DNA of 64,000 bases from contig JBEBYL010000001.1 of assembly GCA_040391135.1 (NCBI GenBank), positions 186,001-250,000 on the forward strand, in the 5' to 3' direction. The notes under the pieces were generated by a model. It was not told the DNA's origin and ran no database searches. It saw only the letters and a list, made by a program, of their open reading frames with translations. Shown here piece by piece: positions 9,055-17,523 of the stretch. Every line of letters starts with the position of its first letter. Positions within the stretch are counted from its first letter, which is position 1. Source of the DNA: G025836975 sp040391135. Its GTDB lineage: Bacteria > Pseudomonadota > Gammaproteobacteria > Burkholderiales > Burkholderiaceae_B. Made by a program: the position numbers and the translations under genes.

Positions 9055-9843
9055 ATGGAAGAAAACAAGCCAGGCGATGAAAGAACGCTTTCCGATAAGC
9101 TCACGGACATGCTGGCTCGGCAGATACGTAGCGGAGCGTATCCGGTGAATGCCCGGCTACCCACTGAAAAATTCATGACTGAGGAGTACGGTGTAAGCCG
9201 TACCGTCGTTCGCGAGGTTATTTCGCGCCTCAAGTCAGCAGGCCTGGTGGAAACCCGCCAGGGCAGTGGCACCGTCGTGCTGGATCCCGCGGCCAGCGAT
9301 GCATTCCGACTGGGCAGGCCCGACGAAGACCCCGCGCGCGGGGTCCTGCGCATCATCGAGTTGCGACGAGGCCTGGAAGGGGAAATGGCGGCCTTGGCCG
9401 CGGAGCGGCGCAGCGAGCAGGACATGCGGCGTATTAACCGGGCGCTTGCTGAAATAGACTACGCCGTGCAGATGAATGGCGACGGCGTGGAAGAAGACCT
9501 GGCTTTTCACCTTGCCGTTGCCCAAGCCACAGGAAATCCGCATTATCCGGAACTGCTAGGCATGTTGACGCGGGCCTTGAAGGACGCCATACGGGTAACA
9601 CGCGGGAATGAAGCGCGCCAAGCCCGGCTTGCCGAAGATGTGCGCAACGAACACGAAGCCATACGTGCCGCGATCGAAAGCCAGGACATTGAGGCGGCAA
9701 GGGCGGCGGCATTTCATCACATGCTGAACACCGCAAAGCGTATCCAGAACGTCGATGCCGAATACTGGCAAGGCGCCAGCAGCGCGGCGGCGGGCAGGTT
9801 GGCCCGTACCCGGCTGGCCGCCGAACTCAGGAAGGGAAGATAA
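9055..9843 (+). CDS. FadR/GntR-family transcriptional regulator
   Basis: About 262 residues. An N-terminal winged helix (about 10-75) contains the GntR pattern: RLPTEKFMTEEYGVSRTVVR, then a wing ending RQGSGTVV. This is followed by an all-helical FCD domain (about 95-230) with metal-ligand-type Asp and His positions. FCD regulators respond to small carboxylic acids. It is divergent from the acid-oxidation operon and shares its operator region, so it very likely represses both that operon and the enolase-superfamily gene at 9910-11019. A GTG directly before the ATG (9052) is an alternative start; the ribosome-binding site is weak. Confidence 0.92.
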   Translation: MEENKPGDERTLSDKLTDMLARQIRSGAYPVNARLPTEKFMTEEYGVSRTVVREVISRLKSAGLVETRQGSGTVVLDPAASDAFRLGRPDEDPARGVLRIIELRRGLEGEMAALAAERRSEQDMRRINRALAEIDYAVQMNGDGVEEDLAFHLAVAQATGNPHYPELLGMLTRALKDAIRVTRGNEARQARLAEDVRNEHEAIRAAIESQDIEAARAAAFHHMLNTAKRIQNVDAEYWQGASSAAAGRLARTRLAAELRKGR

Positions 9844-9859
9844 GCATCCGGGATGCGAT

Positions 9860-9896
9860 ACGGCCGGCCTGCCCGGTGCAAGTTCCGGTCGGCCGT
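9860..9896. terminator. Possible bidirectional hairpin between convergent genes
   Basis: ACGGCCGGCC pairs with GGTCGGCCGT (9 of 10 positions) around a 17-base loop, between the ends of the GntR gene and the converging enolase-superfamily gene. No T-tract follows on either strand, so termination efficiency is uncertain. Confidence 0.35.
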
Positions 9897-9909
9897 CATC
9901 GGTTCGGGG

Positions 9910-11019
9910 TCAGCTCAATATCGCCAGCTTCTTTCTTGAAATTAGGTCGAAGTCTATGTTGGCGCCCAGGCCCGGCATGGTCGGCGCGAGCACCATGCCT
10001 TCCTTGTTGACGGTAATGTCTTCCACAAGGCCATATTTTTGCGCGTCGTCGGGCAAAAGGACTTCGAAGAATTCCGTATTGCGAATAGCCATGGTGACGT
10101 GAAGATTGGCCACGTTGTTCAGCGAGTTGCCGCCGTGGTGAATCTCGAAATTCATGCCGAATGCTTCGGCGACGTGGGCCGCCTTCAGTATCGTTGTTAT
10201 CCCGCCTTTTACCGCCACGTCGCCGCGCAAGTAGTCCGTTGCTTTTGCGGTAAGCCACGCGACGTAGGTATCCAGCCCTGCGATGGGGTACTCCGTTGCC
10301 ATAATGGGTATATAAAGCTGCTGTTTAAGTTTTTGGTAGTTATAGATATCCCATTCCGCCAGAGGGTCTTCGTACCAGTAGTAATTCATCTCCTGTATGG
10401 CCCTGCCAACTCGCAGCGCCTGCGGATAGTCATAGCCCCAGGTCGAATCCAGCATCAACTTGTAATCATCGCCCACGGCCTTGCGTACGGTTTCGCATAA
10501 TCGGATGTCTTCCTGCCAGTTCTGCGGAGGATGAATCTTATAGGCTGCCCAGTTTCTCGACTGAAATGACAGTGCTTGCTCTGCATAGGATGTGTGGTCC
10601 GGCAGTACGGCGGAGCTGGCATAAGCGGGGATGCGGTCGCGAAACGATCCGATCAAACGATGGATGGGAAGCCCGGCGACCTTGCCCGCAATATCCCACA
10701 GGGCGATATCCACCGCCCCTATGGAGCGGATGCTCGCGTTTCTTGACCGCTGCCAGAGCGTCTTGTTCAAGGCTTCGCGATCGAGAGGATTCTTGCCTAG
10801 CAGCGCGGGCTTAAGGAACTGGATAAGGCCCGGGCCGTCCATATCGGCTGGGTTGCGTGCCGAGCCAAGGAAGGCATGCCCCGCCACGCCGTCATCGGTA
10901 AGGATCTCCAGCAAGCCCAGCTTGCTTTCACCACCAAAACTGCCGGTGTGCTTTCCGTAGCTGGTGGCGGTAATGCCATCCCAGGAAAAAAGGGTCAAGC
11001 TGACGTCGGTGATTTTCAC
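9910..11019 (-). CDS. Mandelate racemase / muconate lactonizing enzyme family protein, KxH type
   Basis: A 369-residue enolase-superfamily protein that differs clearly from the one at 2209-3357. The strand-2 motif is K161-x-H163 (AYKIHPP) instead of KxR. The metal ligands are D191 (LDSTWGYD), E217 (YEDPL) and E243 (ATEYP), followed by D267 and H294/H295 (FEIHHGG). These features are typical of acid-sugar dehydratase-like members with unknown substrates. It is monocistronic and transcribed toward the GntR regulator. The same 15-base operator as the main operon lies 140 bases upstream of its start, so the two dehydratase-like enzymes are probably co-regulated and may act on related or successive substrates. 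Confidence 0.9.
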   Translation of the reverse strand: MKITDVSLTLFSWDGITATSYGKHTGSFGGESKLGLLEILTDDGVAGHAFLGSARNPADMDGPGLIQFLKPALLGKNPLDREALNKTLWQRSRNASIRSIGAVDIALWDIAGKVAGLPIHRLIGSFRDRIPAYASSAVLPDHTSYAEQALSFQSRNWAAYKIHPPQNWQEDIRLCETVRKAVGDDYKLMLDSTWGYDYPQALRVGRAIQEMNYYWYEDPLAEWDIYNYQKLKQQLYIPIMATEYPIAGLDTYVAWLTAKATDYLRGDVAVKGGITTILKAAHVAEAFGMNFEIHHGGNSLNNVANLHVTMAIRNTEFFEVLLPDDAQKYGLVEDITVNKEGMVLAPTMPGLGANIDFDLISRKKLAILS

Positions 11020-11161
11020 GAAGCAGGTCTCCTGATAAATGGGTCTTGATGCCGATTTTCGACCGCAACCTTACTCCTTCTTTCGCCCCATTTGGAATGA
11101 ATGCCTGGCTTGTTAAGGGAAGCTTGGTTCCACGTCGCCGTCGAAGTAAGTGCAGTTATAT

Positions 11162-11176
11162 TATGAATTGATAGTA
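11162..11176. promoter_or_regulatory. Second copy of the GntR operator, upstream of the 9910-11019 gene
   Basis: The 15-mer TATGAATTGATAGTA is identical to the complement of 8902-8916. It sits in an AT-rich stretch between the divergent starts at 11019 (minus) and 11317 (plus), overlapping a possible promoter of the minus-strand gene. The rest of the gap 11020-11316 shows no gene. Confidence 0.55.
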
Positions 11177-11316
11177 TAAATATGATCGATACGAAGTTTA
11201 AAGATGAGCCTGGAGTAAGTCCAGCTTTTTAAAATAGCCGCCTCGCTTCCCGCATCAATCTACCAGTCCCATGTATGCTTGGGAAATCGGAACCGCTGCA
11301 TAGACCCTTGAATCGA

Positions 11317-11775
11317 ATGAGAACAGATAGCCGCCTTTCACGCATGCTGCACGTCCTGCTTCATATGGCCAGGCATGACCAGCCTTTTACTTCCGAAGAG
11401 ATCGCCGGCATGCTTTCGACGAATGCCGTCGTCGTCCGGCGCACGATGGCGGGTCTGCGGCGGGCGGGCTATGTCCGTTCCGAGAAAGGACATCGCGGCG
11501 GATGGACCATCGCCTGCGACCTGAATGAGGTTACGCTGCTGGATATCCACCAAGCCGTGGGTGGTCCCAAGATATTTGCAATAGGCATCGATAACGATCA
11601 CCCCGAATGCGGTGTCGAGCGCGTTGTCAATGCGTCGCTCAAGGACGCATTCGAGCAAGCGGAATCGCTACTGATTTCTCGGCTCAAGGCTGTCAGCCTG
11701 GCCGATCTGGCGGGTAACTTCGATACCCTGTGCGCCAATAAAGGCAGTAGCCCTCACCGCCCAGCGAATACATAG
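11317..11775 (+). CDS. Rrf2-family transcriptional regulator
   Basis: About 152 residues. A winged helix carries the Rrf2 pattern FTSEEIAGMLSTNAVVVRRT followed by a GGW wing (HRGGWTIACDLNEVTLLDI). The three cysteines present are not spaced like the IscR [2Fe-2S] site (C-x5-C-x7-C), so it belongs to the non-cluster or redox-thiol branch. I prefer the ATG at 11317 because the 14 residues before it in the longer frame are not family-like. It precedes a CxxC flavoprotein in the same direction, with an inverted-repeat operator between them, so it is the likely redox or electrophile sensor for that gene. Confidence 0.88.
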   Translation: MRTDSRLSRMLHVLLHMARHDQPFTSEEIAGMLSTNAVVVRRTMAGLRRAGYVRSEKGHRGGWTIACDLNEVTLLDIHQAVGGPKIFAIGIDNDHPECGVERVVNASLKDAFEQAESLLISRLKAVSLADLAGNFDTLCANKGSSPHRPANT

Positions 11776-11815
11776 ACTCTCGGAATTTTCACCGTAAGCG
11801 GCTTGTTGATTAATG

Positions 11816-11840
11816 TCATGTATCAATATAAGATACGTGA
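11816..11840. promoter_or_regulatory. Inverted-repeat operator upstream of the flavoprotein gene
   Basis: TCATGTATC and GATACGTGA form 9-base arms with one mismatch, separated by the AT-only spacer AATATAA. The repeat lies 30 bases upstream of the ATG at 11870, where a promoter should be, so it is the likely binding site of the adjacent Rrf2 protein. Confidence 0.6.
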
Positions 11841-11869
11841 TGTTGAAAGAACGAACACGGGAGAATCTG

Positions 11870-12760
11870 ATGGACTACGATGTCGTGATTATTGGCGGAA
11901 GCTATGCGGGCATGTCCGCGGGAATGCAACTGGCGCGCGCCCGCCGTTCGGTGCTGGTGATAGACGCAGGGCAAAGACGCAACCGTTACGCAGCCGCCTC
12001 GCACGGGTTCCTGACGGGCGATGGAACGCCGCCGGAAGTGCTTGCGGCACAAGGTCGCGCGCAGTTGCTTGCCTATGGAACTGTGGATTGGCAAGATGCC
12101 CTGGCTCAGCGGGCGGAAAAAACCGAAGACGGCTTTCTCGTATCCGTGGACGGAATGCCCGCGGTCAAGGGAGAGCGGATCATTCTTGCCACTGGAGTCG
12201 TCGATCATCTGCCCGATCTTCCCGGCCTGGCGCAGCGCTGGGGGCGCACCGTGTTTCACTGTCCCTATTGCCATGGGTACGAATTGCAGCAAGGGCGTAT
12301 CGGCGTGCTGGCCAGCTCGCCGTTATCCATGCATCACGCGCTCATGCTTCCTGATTGGGGCGAGACCACATTTTTTCTGAATGGAAGCTTTGCGCCGGAC
12401 AGTGAGCAGTTGGCGGCATTGCGGGCGCGCGGCGTCCATATCGAGGATGGCTTGATCGAACGCCTGACGGGCGAAACGCTGGATGTGGCCATGAAAGATG
12501 GCCGCATCATATCCTTGGACGGGCTGTTTACCATGACGCGCACGTTGCCGGGCAGCCCCATCGCGGCGCAACTGGGTTGCGAGTTCGACGAGATGCCCAT
12601 GGGCCCGCAAATCAGGACGGACGCAATCCGGGCAAGTTCTGTTCCGGGTGTGTTCGCATGCGGCGATGCGGCCAGACTGGCGGGCAACGTGGCGCTGGCC
12701 GTGGGCGATGGCGCAATGGCGGGCACCGCCGCCCATCGCTCTTTGATGTTTGGCTTGTGA
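11870..12760 (+). CDS. Thioredoxin-reductase-like NAD(P)/FAD-dependent oxidoreductase
   Basis: A 296-residue two-dinucleotide-domain flavoprotein. The FAD motif IIGGSYAGMS is at 7-16, a redox-active C131-x-x-C134 (CPYCHG) lies in the NAD(P) domain, and a C-terminal FACGDAA segment binds FAD. Length and layout match the low-molecular-weight thioredoxin reductase family, but the CPYC motif and the short form resemble the side branch often encoded beside Rrf2 regulators rather than TrxB itself. The ATG at 11870 follows a GGGAG site. The role is probably disulfide or electrophile reduction, induced through the upstream operator. Confidence 0.88.
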   Translation: MDYDVVIIGGSYAGMSAGMQLARARRSVLVIDAGQRRNRYAAASHGFLTGDGTPPEVLAAQGRAQLLAYGTVDWQDALAQRAEKTEDGFLVSVDGMPAVKGERIILATGVVDHLPDLPGLAQRWGRTVFHCPYCHGYELQQGRIGVLASSPLSMHHALMLPDWGETTFFLNGSFAPDSEQLAALRARGVHIEDGLIERLTGETLDVAMKDGRIISLDGLFTMTRTLPGSPIAAQLGCEFDEMPMGPQIRTDAIRASSVPGVFACGDAARLAGNVALAVGDGAMAGTAAHRSLMFGL

Positions 12761-12780
12761 AGTGCCTTCGGATTATTCAC

Positions 12781-13767
12781 CTATTCTGTCTTTATCCCGG
12801 CATTCTGGATCAGCGTTGCGGACACTATGGCTTCGTTCTCTATCATCTGATGAAATGCTTCGTTGGATCCGCCGACCGGATTCGTGCCCAGGGTATCCAG
12901 CGTCGCCTTGATTTTTGGATCTTGCAGCACAGCGTTGATTTCAGTATTCAGTTTCTTGATCACCGCCTCGGGCGTTCCGGCCGGCGCCAGCACGCCAAGC
13001 CATGTCAGGTGCTGAAAAGCTTGCCCAATGACCTCCGCGACCGTCGGGACCTCTGACAAGCTAGGCCAGCGTTCCTCCGATGTCACGGCCAGCGCTTTCA
13101 GTTTGCCTGCCTTGATAAGCGGCATGGCCGCGGCAAGGGTGGCCGTCACGATCGGAATCTGGCCGCCGGCCGCGTCCGACAAGGATGGCCCCGAGCCTCT
13201 GTACGGCGCATGTATCATTTTTATCCCGGTCGTATGGGCGAACATTTCAAAGGCGATATGGCTGGGCAAGCCGATGCCGGGGCTTCCGAAGGGTATCGAT
13301 CCTGGATTGGCCTTCGCCGCCTTGATAAGGTCGGTCAAGGTGTCATAAGGAGCGTTGTTGGCGGCGACGAACACCGACGGCCCCCTGGTCAGTTCAATAA
13401 TGGGAGCGAAGTCCGACAGTTGGTAAGGCGCCGGCTTGAACAGCGAAACATTGACCGTATGGTTGTTGCCGGTAAGCAAAAGCGAATATCCATCCGCCGC
13501 GGACTTGGCGACGATGTCCGTGGCGATGTTGCCGCCGCCACCTCCCTTGTTCTCGACAACGACGGGCTGGCCCAGCGTGCGTGAGAGGCGGTCGCCCACC
13601 ATGCGCGCCACGGCATCCGCGCTGCCGCCAGGCGATGACGGCACGACAATGCGCAGCGGCTTTTCCGGCCAGGCGGCGCGTACGGACGCCGGCAGACCCA
13701 TGGCCGTAACGGCGATCAACGAGGCGAGCAGGAGCTGTGGCAGATTGGCCTTTTGACGCGTATTCAT
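12781..13767 (-). CDS. Tripartite tricarboxylate transporter substrate-binding protein (Bug/TctC family)
   Basis: A 328-residue periplasmic receptor. It has a signal peptide ending near PASVRAAW, then the family start WPEKPLRIVVPSSPGG, an ENKGGGGG loop and ADGYSLLL. The ATG at 13767 is chosen over one 12 bases upstream because it has a GGAGAC site at ideal spacing. It is the last gene of an operon after an enoyl-CoA hydratase and a CoA-transferase. The acid it captures is therefore probably activated as a CoA thioester by the neighbouring enzymes. No TctA/TctB pair is adjacent. Confidence 0.92.
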   Translation of the reverse strand: MNTRQKANLPQLLLASLIAVTAMGLPASVRAAWPEKPLRIVVPSSPGGSADAVARMVGDRLSRTLGQPVVVENKGGGGGNIATDIVAKSAADGYSLLLTGNNHTVNVSLFKPAPYQLSDFAPIIELTRGPSVFVAANNAPYDTLTDLIKAAKANPGSIPFGSPGIGLPSHIAFEMFAHTTGIKMIHAPYRGSGPSLSDAAGGQIPIVTATLAAAMPLIKAGKLKALAVTSEERWPSLSEVPTVAEVIGQAFQHLTWLGVLAPAGTPEAVIKKLNTEINAVLQDPKIKATLDTLGTNPVGGSNEAFHQMIENEAIVSATLIQNAGIKTE

Positions 13768-13795
13768 ATTTGTCTCCAATGATTATTAGTGTGTC

Positions 13796-15028
13796 TTACA
13801 AGGGGGCATCATCATGTGCGTGAACGACGCCGGCTTGTATGAGTTGTTGAATTTCCGATTCCGTATAGCCAATCTCTGCCATCACTTCCCTTGTGTGTTG
13901 CCCGTATAGCGGGGCGCCGCGCCGGGTGACCCCATTTCCGTTCGAAAACTTGATCGGCAGTCCCAGTGCATCGATCTCGCCCGCAACGGGGTGGTCCACC
14001 TTGATGACCATGTCGCGAACCCGTGTTTGCGGGTCGTCCAGGGTTTGCCTGATGTTCTTCACAGGCCCTGCGGGTACGCCGGCGCGCTCGAACGCCGCAA
14101 CCCAGTAATCCGTCGGCCGGGTTTGAAGCACATCGGACATCAGCTTGACCAGGTCCTCAAGATGTCTCATGCGACCGCCATTATCGGCGAAACGTTCATC
14201 GGTCAATAAGTCCGGTAGTCCAAGGACTTCGGAAACGCCGATCCATGTGGCCTTGCTGATGGCGCCGATATTGAGCCAGCCGTCCTGCGTTGGAAAGGCC
14301 TGGTAGGGCGCGGCGACAGGGTGGGCTGAACCCATGGGGCCGGGTGAATGGCCGGTCGCCAATGCCATGGCGGCGGGCCAGTAGGTGTGGACGACGGAAG
14401 CTTCCATAAGCGATGTGTCCACGTACTGGCCTTGGCCGGTACGCAAGCGCTCGATGTAGGCGGCGAGAACCCCTGTCGCTGCCAGGATGCCGGCCGTCAC
14501 ATCCCCCACGGGGACGCCGACTTTGACGGGAGGGCGGCCTGGTCCTTCTCCGGTCAGGCTCATGAGCCCGGCCATGCCTTGCGAGATCAAGTCGTATCCG
14601 GCTCGTTGCGCATAGGGGCCCGTCAGTCCGAAACCCGTAATCTTGCAATACACGAGGCGGGGGTTCAGTTTCTGGAGCACGTCATAACCCAATCCCATTT
14701 TCTCCATGGTGCCCGGCCGATAGTTCTCGATGACGATGTCGGCTTGCTCCAGCAAGCGCTTGACCAGCGCCTGGCCTTGCTCCGCCTTCAAGTCCACGGC
14801 AACGCCGCGCTTGTTCCGATTGAGGATCATGAAGGACGCCGATTCGCCATGGATGGCGGGGGGCGTGGTGCGGCGGGTATCGTCGCCCCCAGGCAGCTTC
14901 TCTATCTTGATGACCTGGGCGCCCATATCCGCCAACAGCAGGCCGCCCACGGGCCCTGCCATGACATGGGCCATTTCCACCACACGAAGTCCGGCCAAAG
15001 GCCCTTTGGGAGTCGATGCTTGAACCAT
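13796..15028 (-). CDS. CaiB/BaiF family (class III) CoA-transferase
   Basis: A 410-residue protein with the family signature GPVGGLLLADMGAQVIKIE near the N-terminus, followed by GGDDTRR and NRNKRGVAVDLK. The catalytic aspartate of the family lies about 170 residues in, within the region VGVPVGDVTAG. These enzymes transfer CoA between carboxylic acids, for example succinyl-CoA or oxalyl-CoA to the substrate acid. It starts 5 bases after the enoyl-CoA hydratase stop, and together they give activation and hydration steps for an organic acid taken up by the following Bug protein. Confidence 0.93.
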   Translation of the reverse strand: MVQASTPKGPLAGLRVVEMAHVMAGPVGGLLLADMGAQVIKIEKLPGGDDTRRTTPPAIHGESASFMILNRNKRGVAVDLKAEQGQALVKRLLEQADIVIENYRPGTMEKMGLGYDVLQKLNPRLVYCKITGFGLTGPYAQRAGYDLISQGMAGLMSLTGEGPGRPPVKVGVPVGDVTAGILAATGVLAAYIERLRTGQGQYVDTSLMEASVVHTYWPAAMALATGHSPGPMGSAHPVAAPYQAFPTQDGWLNIGAISKATWIGVSEVLGLPDLLTDERFADNGGRMRHLEDLVKLMSDVLQTRPTDYWVAAFERAGVPAGPVKNIRQTLDDPQTRVRDMVIKVDHPVAGEIDALGLPIKFSNGNGVTRRGAPLYGQHTREVMAEIGYTESEIQQLIQAGVVHAHDDAPL

Positions 15029-15033
15029 ATTTC

Positions 15034-15813
15034 TTATGTCCCGGTAAAGGTCGGTGGGCGCTTAGCCAGAAAAGACAGATATCCTTCCTTGAAGTCATTC
15101 GTGTCGAAGCAGTCGTAGCCTTCGCTTAAGCTGGCCTCGTCAATAGGCGAGCCCTGAAGCAGCCTGGCGACGAATTTCTTGTGCCAGCGGGCCGACAAGG
15201 GAGCTCCCGCCACGATGCTGTTGACGATCCTCTGCAGGCCTTCCTCGTAGTCCGCATCTGCAAAAACACGCGTCAGCAGGCGCTTTTCATAGGCTTCGGC
15301 GGCTCCCATCAACCTTCCTTCCAGAAGCAATTCCAATGTGACCTGGGGGCCGGCAAGGCGCAGCAAGCCTTCCAGCTCCGGATAGGCCAGTACACCGCCC
15401 AAGCGGGCTATGGGTACGCCAAAGCGGCTGCTTTCATTGGCCACGCGCAAATCGCATACTGCCGCAAGTTCCAGCCCGCCTCCGACGCATATGCCCTGGA
15501 CAGCGGCAATCGTGGGAATAGGACAATCGCGCACCGCATGCATGGCTCTATGCCCGTGCTTGCCGAACTCGATAGCCTGGGCCTTGCTTGCCCGAATTTT
15601 TTCAAATTCGTCAATATCCGCGCCGCTGCCGAATGCCTGGGCGCCCTTGCCGCGTATGACGATGCATCGCAGCTGCGTGTCGCTGCCAAGTGCAAGCACC
15701 GCGTCGCCCATTGCGATCCACATGGCCTGCGTCATGGCGTTGCGCTTGGCAACGTTATCTATGGTGATCGTCGCGACGTATCCATCGCGCCGCAGCCCAA
15801 TCTCTCCACTCAT
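15034..15813 (-). CDS. Enoyl-CoA hydratase/isomerase family protein
   Basis: A 259-residue crotonase-fold protein. The first oxyanion-hole segment is seen in AFGSGADIDEF and the second in GICVGGGLELAAVCDLRVA. The Glu positions of classical enoyl-CoA hydratases are not both evident, so hydratase, isomerase or racemase activity is possible. The start at 15813 has an AGGAGGAC site; a longer frame upstream to 15996 overlaps the divergent LysR gene and is rejected. It is the first gene of the hydratase - CoA-transferase - Bug operon. Confidence 0.9.
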   Translation of the reverse strand: MSGEIGLRRDGYVATITIDNVAKRNAMTQAMWIAMGDAVLALGSDTQLRCIVIRGKGAQAFGSGADIDEFEKIRASKAQAIEFGKHGHRAMHAVRDCPIPTIAAVQGICVGGGLELAAVCDLRVANESSRFGVPIARLGGVLAYPELEGLLRLAGPQVTLELLLEGRLMGAAEAYEKRLLTRVFADADYEEGLQRIVNSIVAGAPLSARWHKKFVARLLQGSPIDEASLSEGYDCFDTNDFKEGYLSFLAKRPPTFTGT

Positions 15814-15932
15814 TGACCGTCCTCCTGATAAGCTTCCGACTATAGGAGGGCCGGCACCCTTCGTAAAATATGAAATGCGTCTACCGCTATAGCCTATAGA
15901 TATGGGACCATGTAGAGGCGAGGAGAAATGGT

Positions 15933-16871
15933 TTGGAACTGCGGCAACTGAGATATTTTGTATGCATCGTCGATGTCGGAAGTGTGTCACGTGCATCGCA
16001 GACCCTGCATGTGGCGCAACCGGCGCTAAGCCAGCAAATCAACCGCCTTGAAGAGGAGCTGGGCGTCAAGCTGCTCGTACGCAGCGTACGGGGTGTGACG
16101 CCCACCGAGGTGGGTGCGGCCATTTATCGACAGGCGCAATCGGTGCTCAGGCAAATCGAAGCAACCCACTTGATTGCCGCTCAGGCCGATAGTGGGCCGG
16201 CGGGCCCGGTATCGGTGGGCCTGCCCTGGACCATGTCAACATTGCTCGGCGTACCCCTTATGCGCGAAGTACGAAGCAATCTGAAGTCGATCCGGCTGGA
16301 AGTCATCGAGGGGCCCAGTTCCATGCTTGCCCAGCTTTTGGCACAGGGAAAACTGGATGTGGCCATTGCGTTCGACAATACAACCGAAGGCGGCCTTTCC
16401 ATGATGCCGCTTGTCTCCGAGTCTTTGCATTTGGTCGGGCCGCATGGGGCGCTTGGTGGTCTGACAGAGTGCACGATGGAGTACGTGGCCAAACTGCCTC
16501 TTTTGATGCTCAGCCGCCCCAACGGCATAAGGGAAGAGATAGAGCGCACTTGCGCGGCGGAAGGCTTCAAGCCCGATGTCGTAGCCGAAATCAATGCGCC
16601 GGGCCTGCTGATCGCCGGGGTCCGGGCGGGACTGGGCTACACGATACTTCCCTCTTGTGCCATGGAGGAGCATGCCGGGGCGGCCGCGCTGGATGTGGCC
16701 GTAATCGAAGGGGGGCGCCTGAGCCGGACGGTTTACTTGTCGCGGTCGCGCCTTTTTGCCATGACGCCGGCGGCCGAACATATTTATGGCTTGCTCGAGG
16801 AACTGATGCATAAGGAAATCGAGGCTGGCCGCTGGCATGCCAAGTGGCTGTCGAACTCGGGGTCAAGGTAG
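15933..16871 (+). CDS. LysR-family transcriptional regulator
   Basis: A 312-residue protein with the LysR helix-turn-helix in residues 1-60 (ELRQLRYF, then SVSRASQTLHVAQPALSQQI) and a type-2 periplasmic-binding-like effector domain to about 295. The start is a TTG at 15933 with an AGGAG site; the family start LELRQLRYF agrees. It is divergent from the enoyl-CoA hydratase operon, the usual arrangement for a LysR activator. The 119-base gap holds a short repeat, CTATAGCCTATAG (15891-15903), that could be part of its binding site. Confidence 0.92.
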   Translation: MELRQLRYFVCIVDVGSVSRASQTLHVAQPALSQQINRLEEELGVKLLVRSVRGVTPTEVGAAIYRQAQSVLRQIEATHLIAAQADSGPAGPVSVGLPWTMSTLLGVPLMREVRSNLKSIRLEVIEGPSSMLAQLLAQGKLDVAIAFDNTTEGGLSMMPLVSESLHLVGPHGALGGLTECTMEYVAKLPLLMLSRPNGIREEIERTCAAEGFKPDVVAEINAPGLLIAGVRAGLGYTILPSCAMEEHAGAAALDVAVIEGGRLSRTVYLSRSRLFAMTPAAEHIYGLLEELMHKEIEAGRWHAKWLSNSGSR

Positions 16872-16911
16872 TAAAGTTAGGTCTTCCCGACGACGACAAT
16901 AAGGCATGGAC

Positions 16912-17508
16912 ATGAAGACGATCCAATATTACTTTTCACCGAAATCCCCCTGGACTTACCTGGGCCATGAAAGGCTGATCGGCCTTGCTCGGCAGCATGG
17001 CGCTCTTATAGAACCCAAGCCCGCCGACCTGGCCAAGATATTTCCGCTATCCGGCGGCCTGCCGCTGAACAAGCGCCCGCCTCAGCGCCAAGCCTATCGG
17101 CTTACCGAGCTGAAGCGGTGGTCGCACTACCTGGACTTGCCGCTTAATGTGCAGCCGAAGTTTTTTCCGGTCGACGAGACAGACGCCGCCAAGATGATTG
17201 CGTTGGTTCTCAAGGCTGGTGACAGCGAAGGCGCCTTGAAACTGTCCGGCGCGGTACTGCGCGCAGTCTGGGCCGAAGAGCGCGACATTGCCGATGCCGC
17301 GACCCTGATCCAGATCGCCAATGATTGCGGCCTGGATGGCGCCGCCCTGCATGCCGGCCGTGAAGCCGGTACGGATCTATACGAACGCTATACGAAGGAC
17401 GCGATCGAACTGCAGATGTTCGGCGCTCCGTGGTATGTCTATCGCGGAGAATCGTTCTGGGGCCAGGATAGGCTGGAGTTCCTGGGGCGGGCCGTGGCGG
17501 CGGATTAA
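16912..17508 (+). CDS. 2-hydroxychromene-2-carboxylate isomerase family protein (DsbA-like, kappa-GST)
   Basis: About 198 residues with the opening YYFSPKSPWTYLGHERL. The serine that replaces the DsbA redox cysteine sits in SPKSPW, as in the glutathione-dependent HCCA isomerase / kappa GST branch. The C-terminal FGAPWYVYRGESFWGQDRL is the cis-Pro substrate loop typical of the family. The ATG at 16912 has AAGG at good spacing; an ATG 6 bases upstream (16906) is also possible. It follows the LysR gene in the same direction. True substrates in this family are mostly unknown outside naphthalene catabolism, and no naphthalene genes are present here. Confidence 0.88.
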   Translation: MKTIQYYFSPKSPWTYLGHERLIGLARQHGALIEPKPADLAKIFPLSGGLPLNKRPPQRQAYRLTELKRWSHYLDLPLNVQPKFFPVDETDAAKMIALVLKAGDSEGALKLSGAVLRAVWAEERDIADAATLIQIANDCGLDGAALHAGREAGTDLYERYTKDAIELQMFGAPWYVYRGESFWGQDRLEFLGRAVAAD

Positions 17509-17523
17509 CTGATCAAGCCGGGC

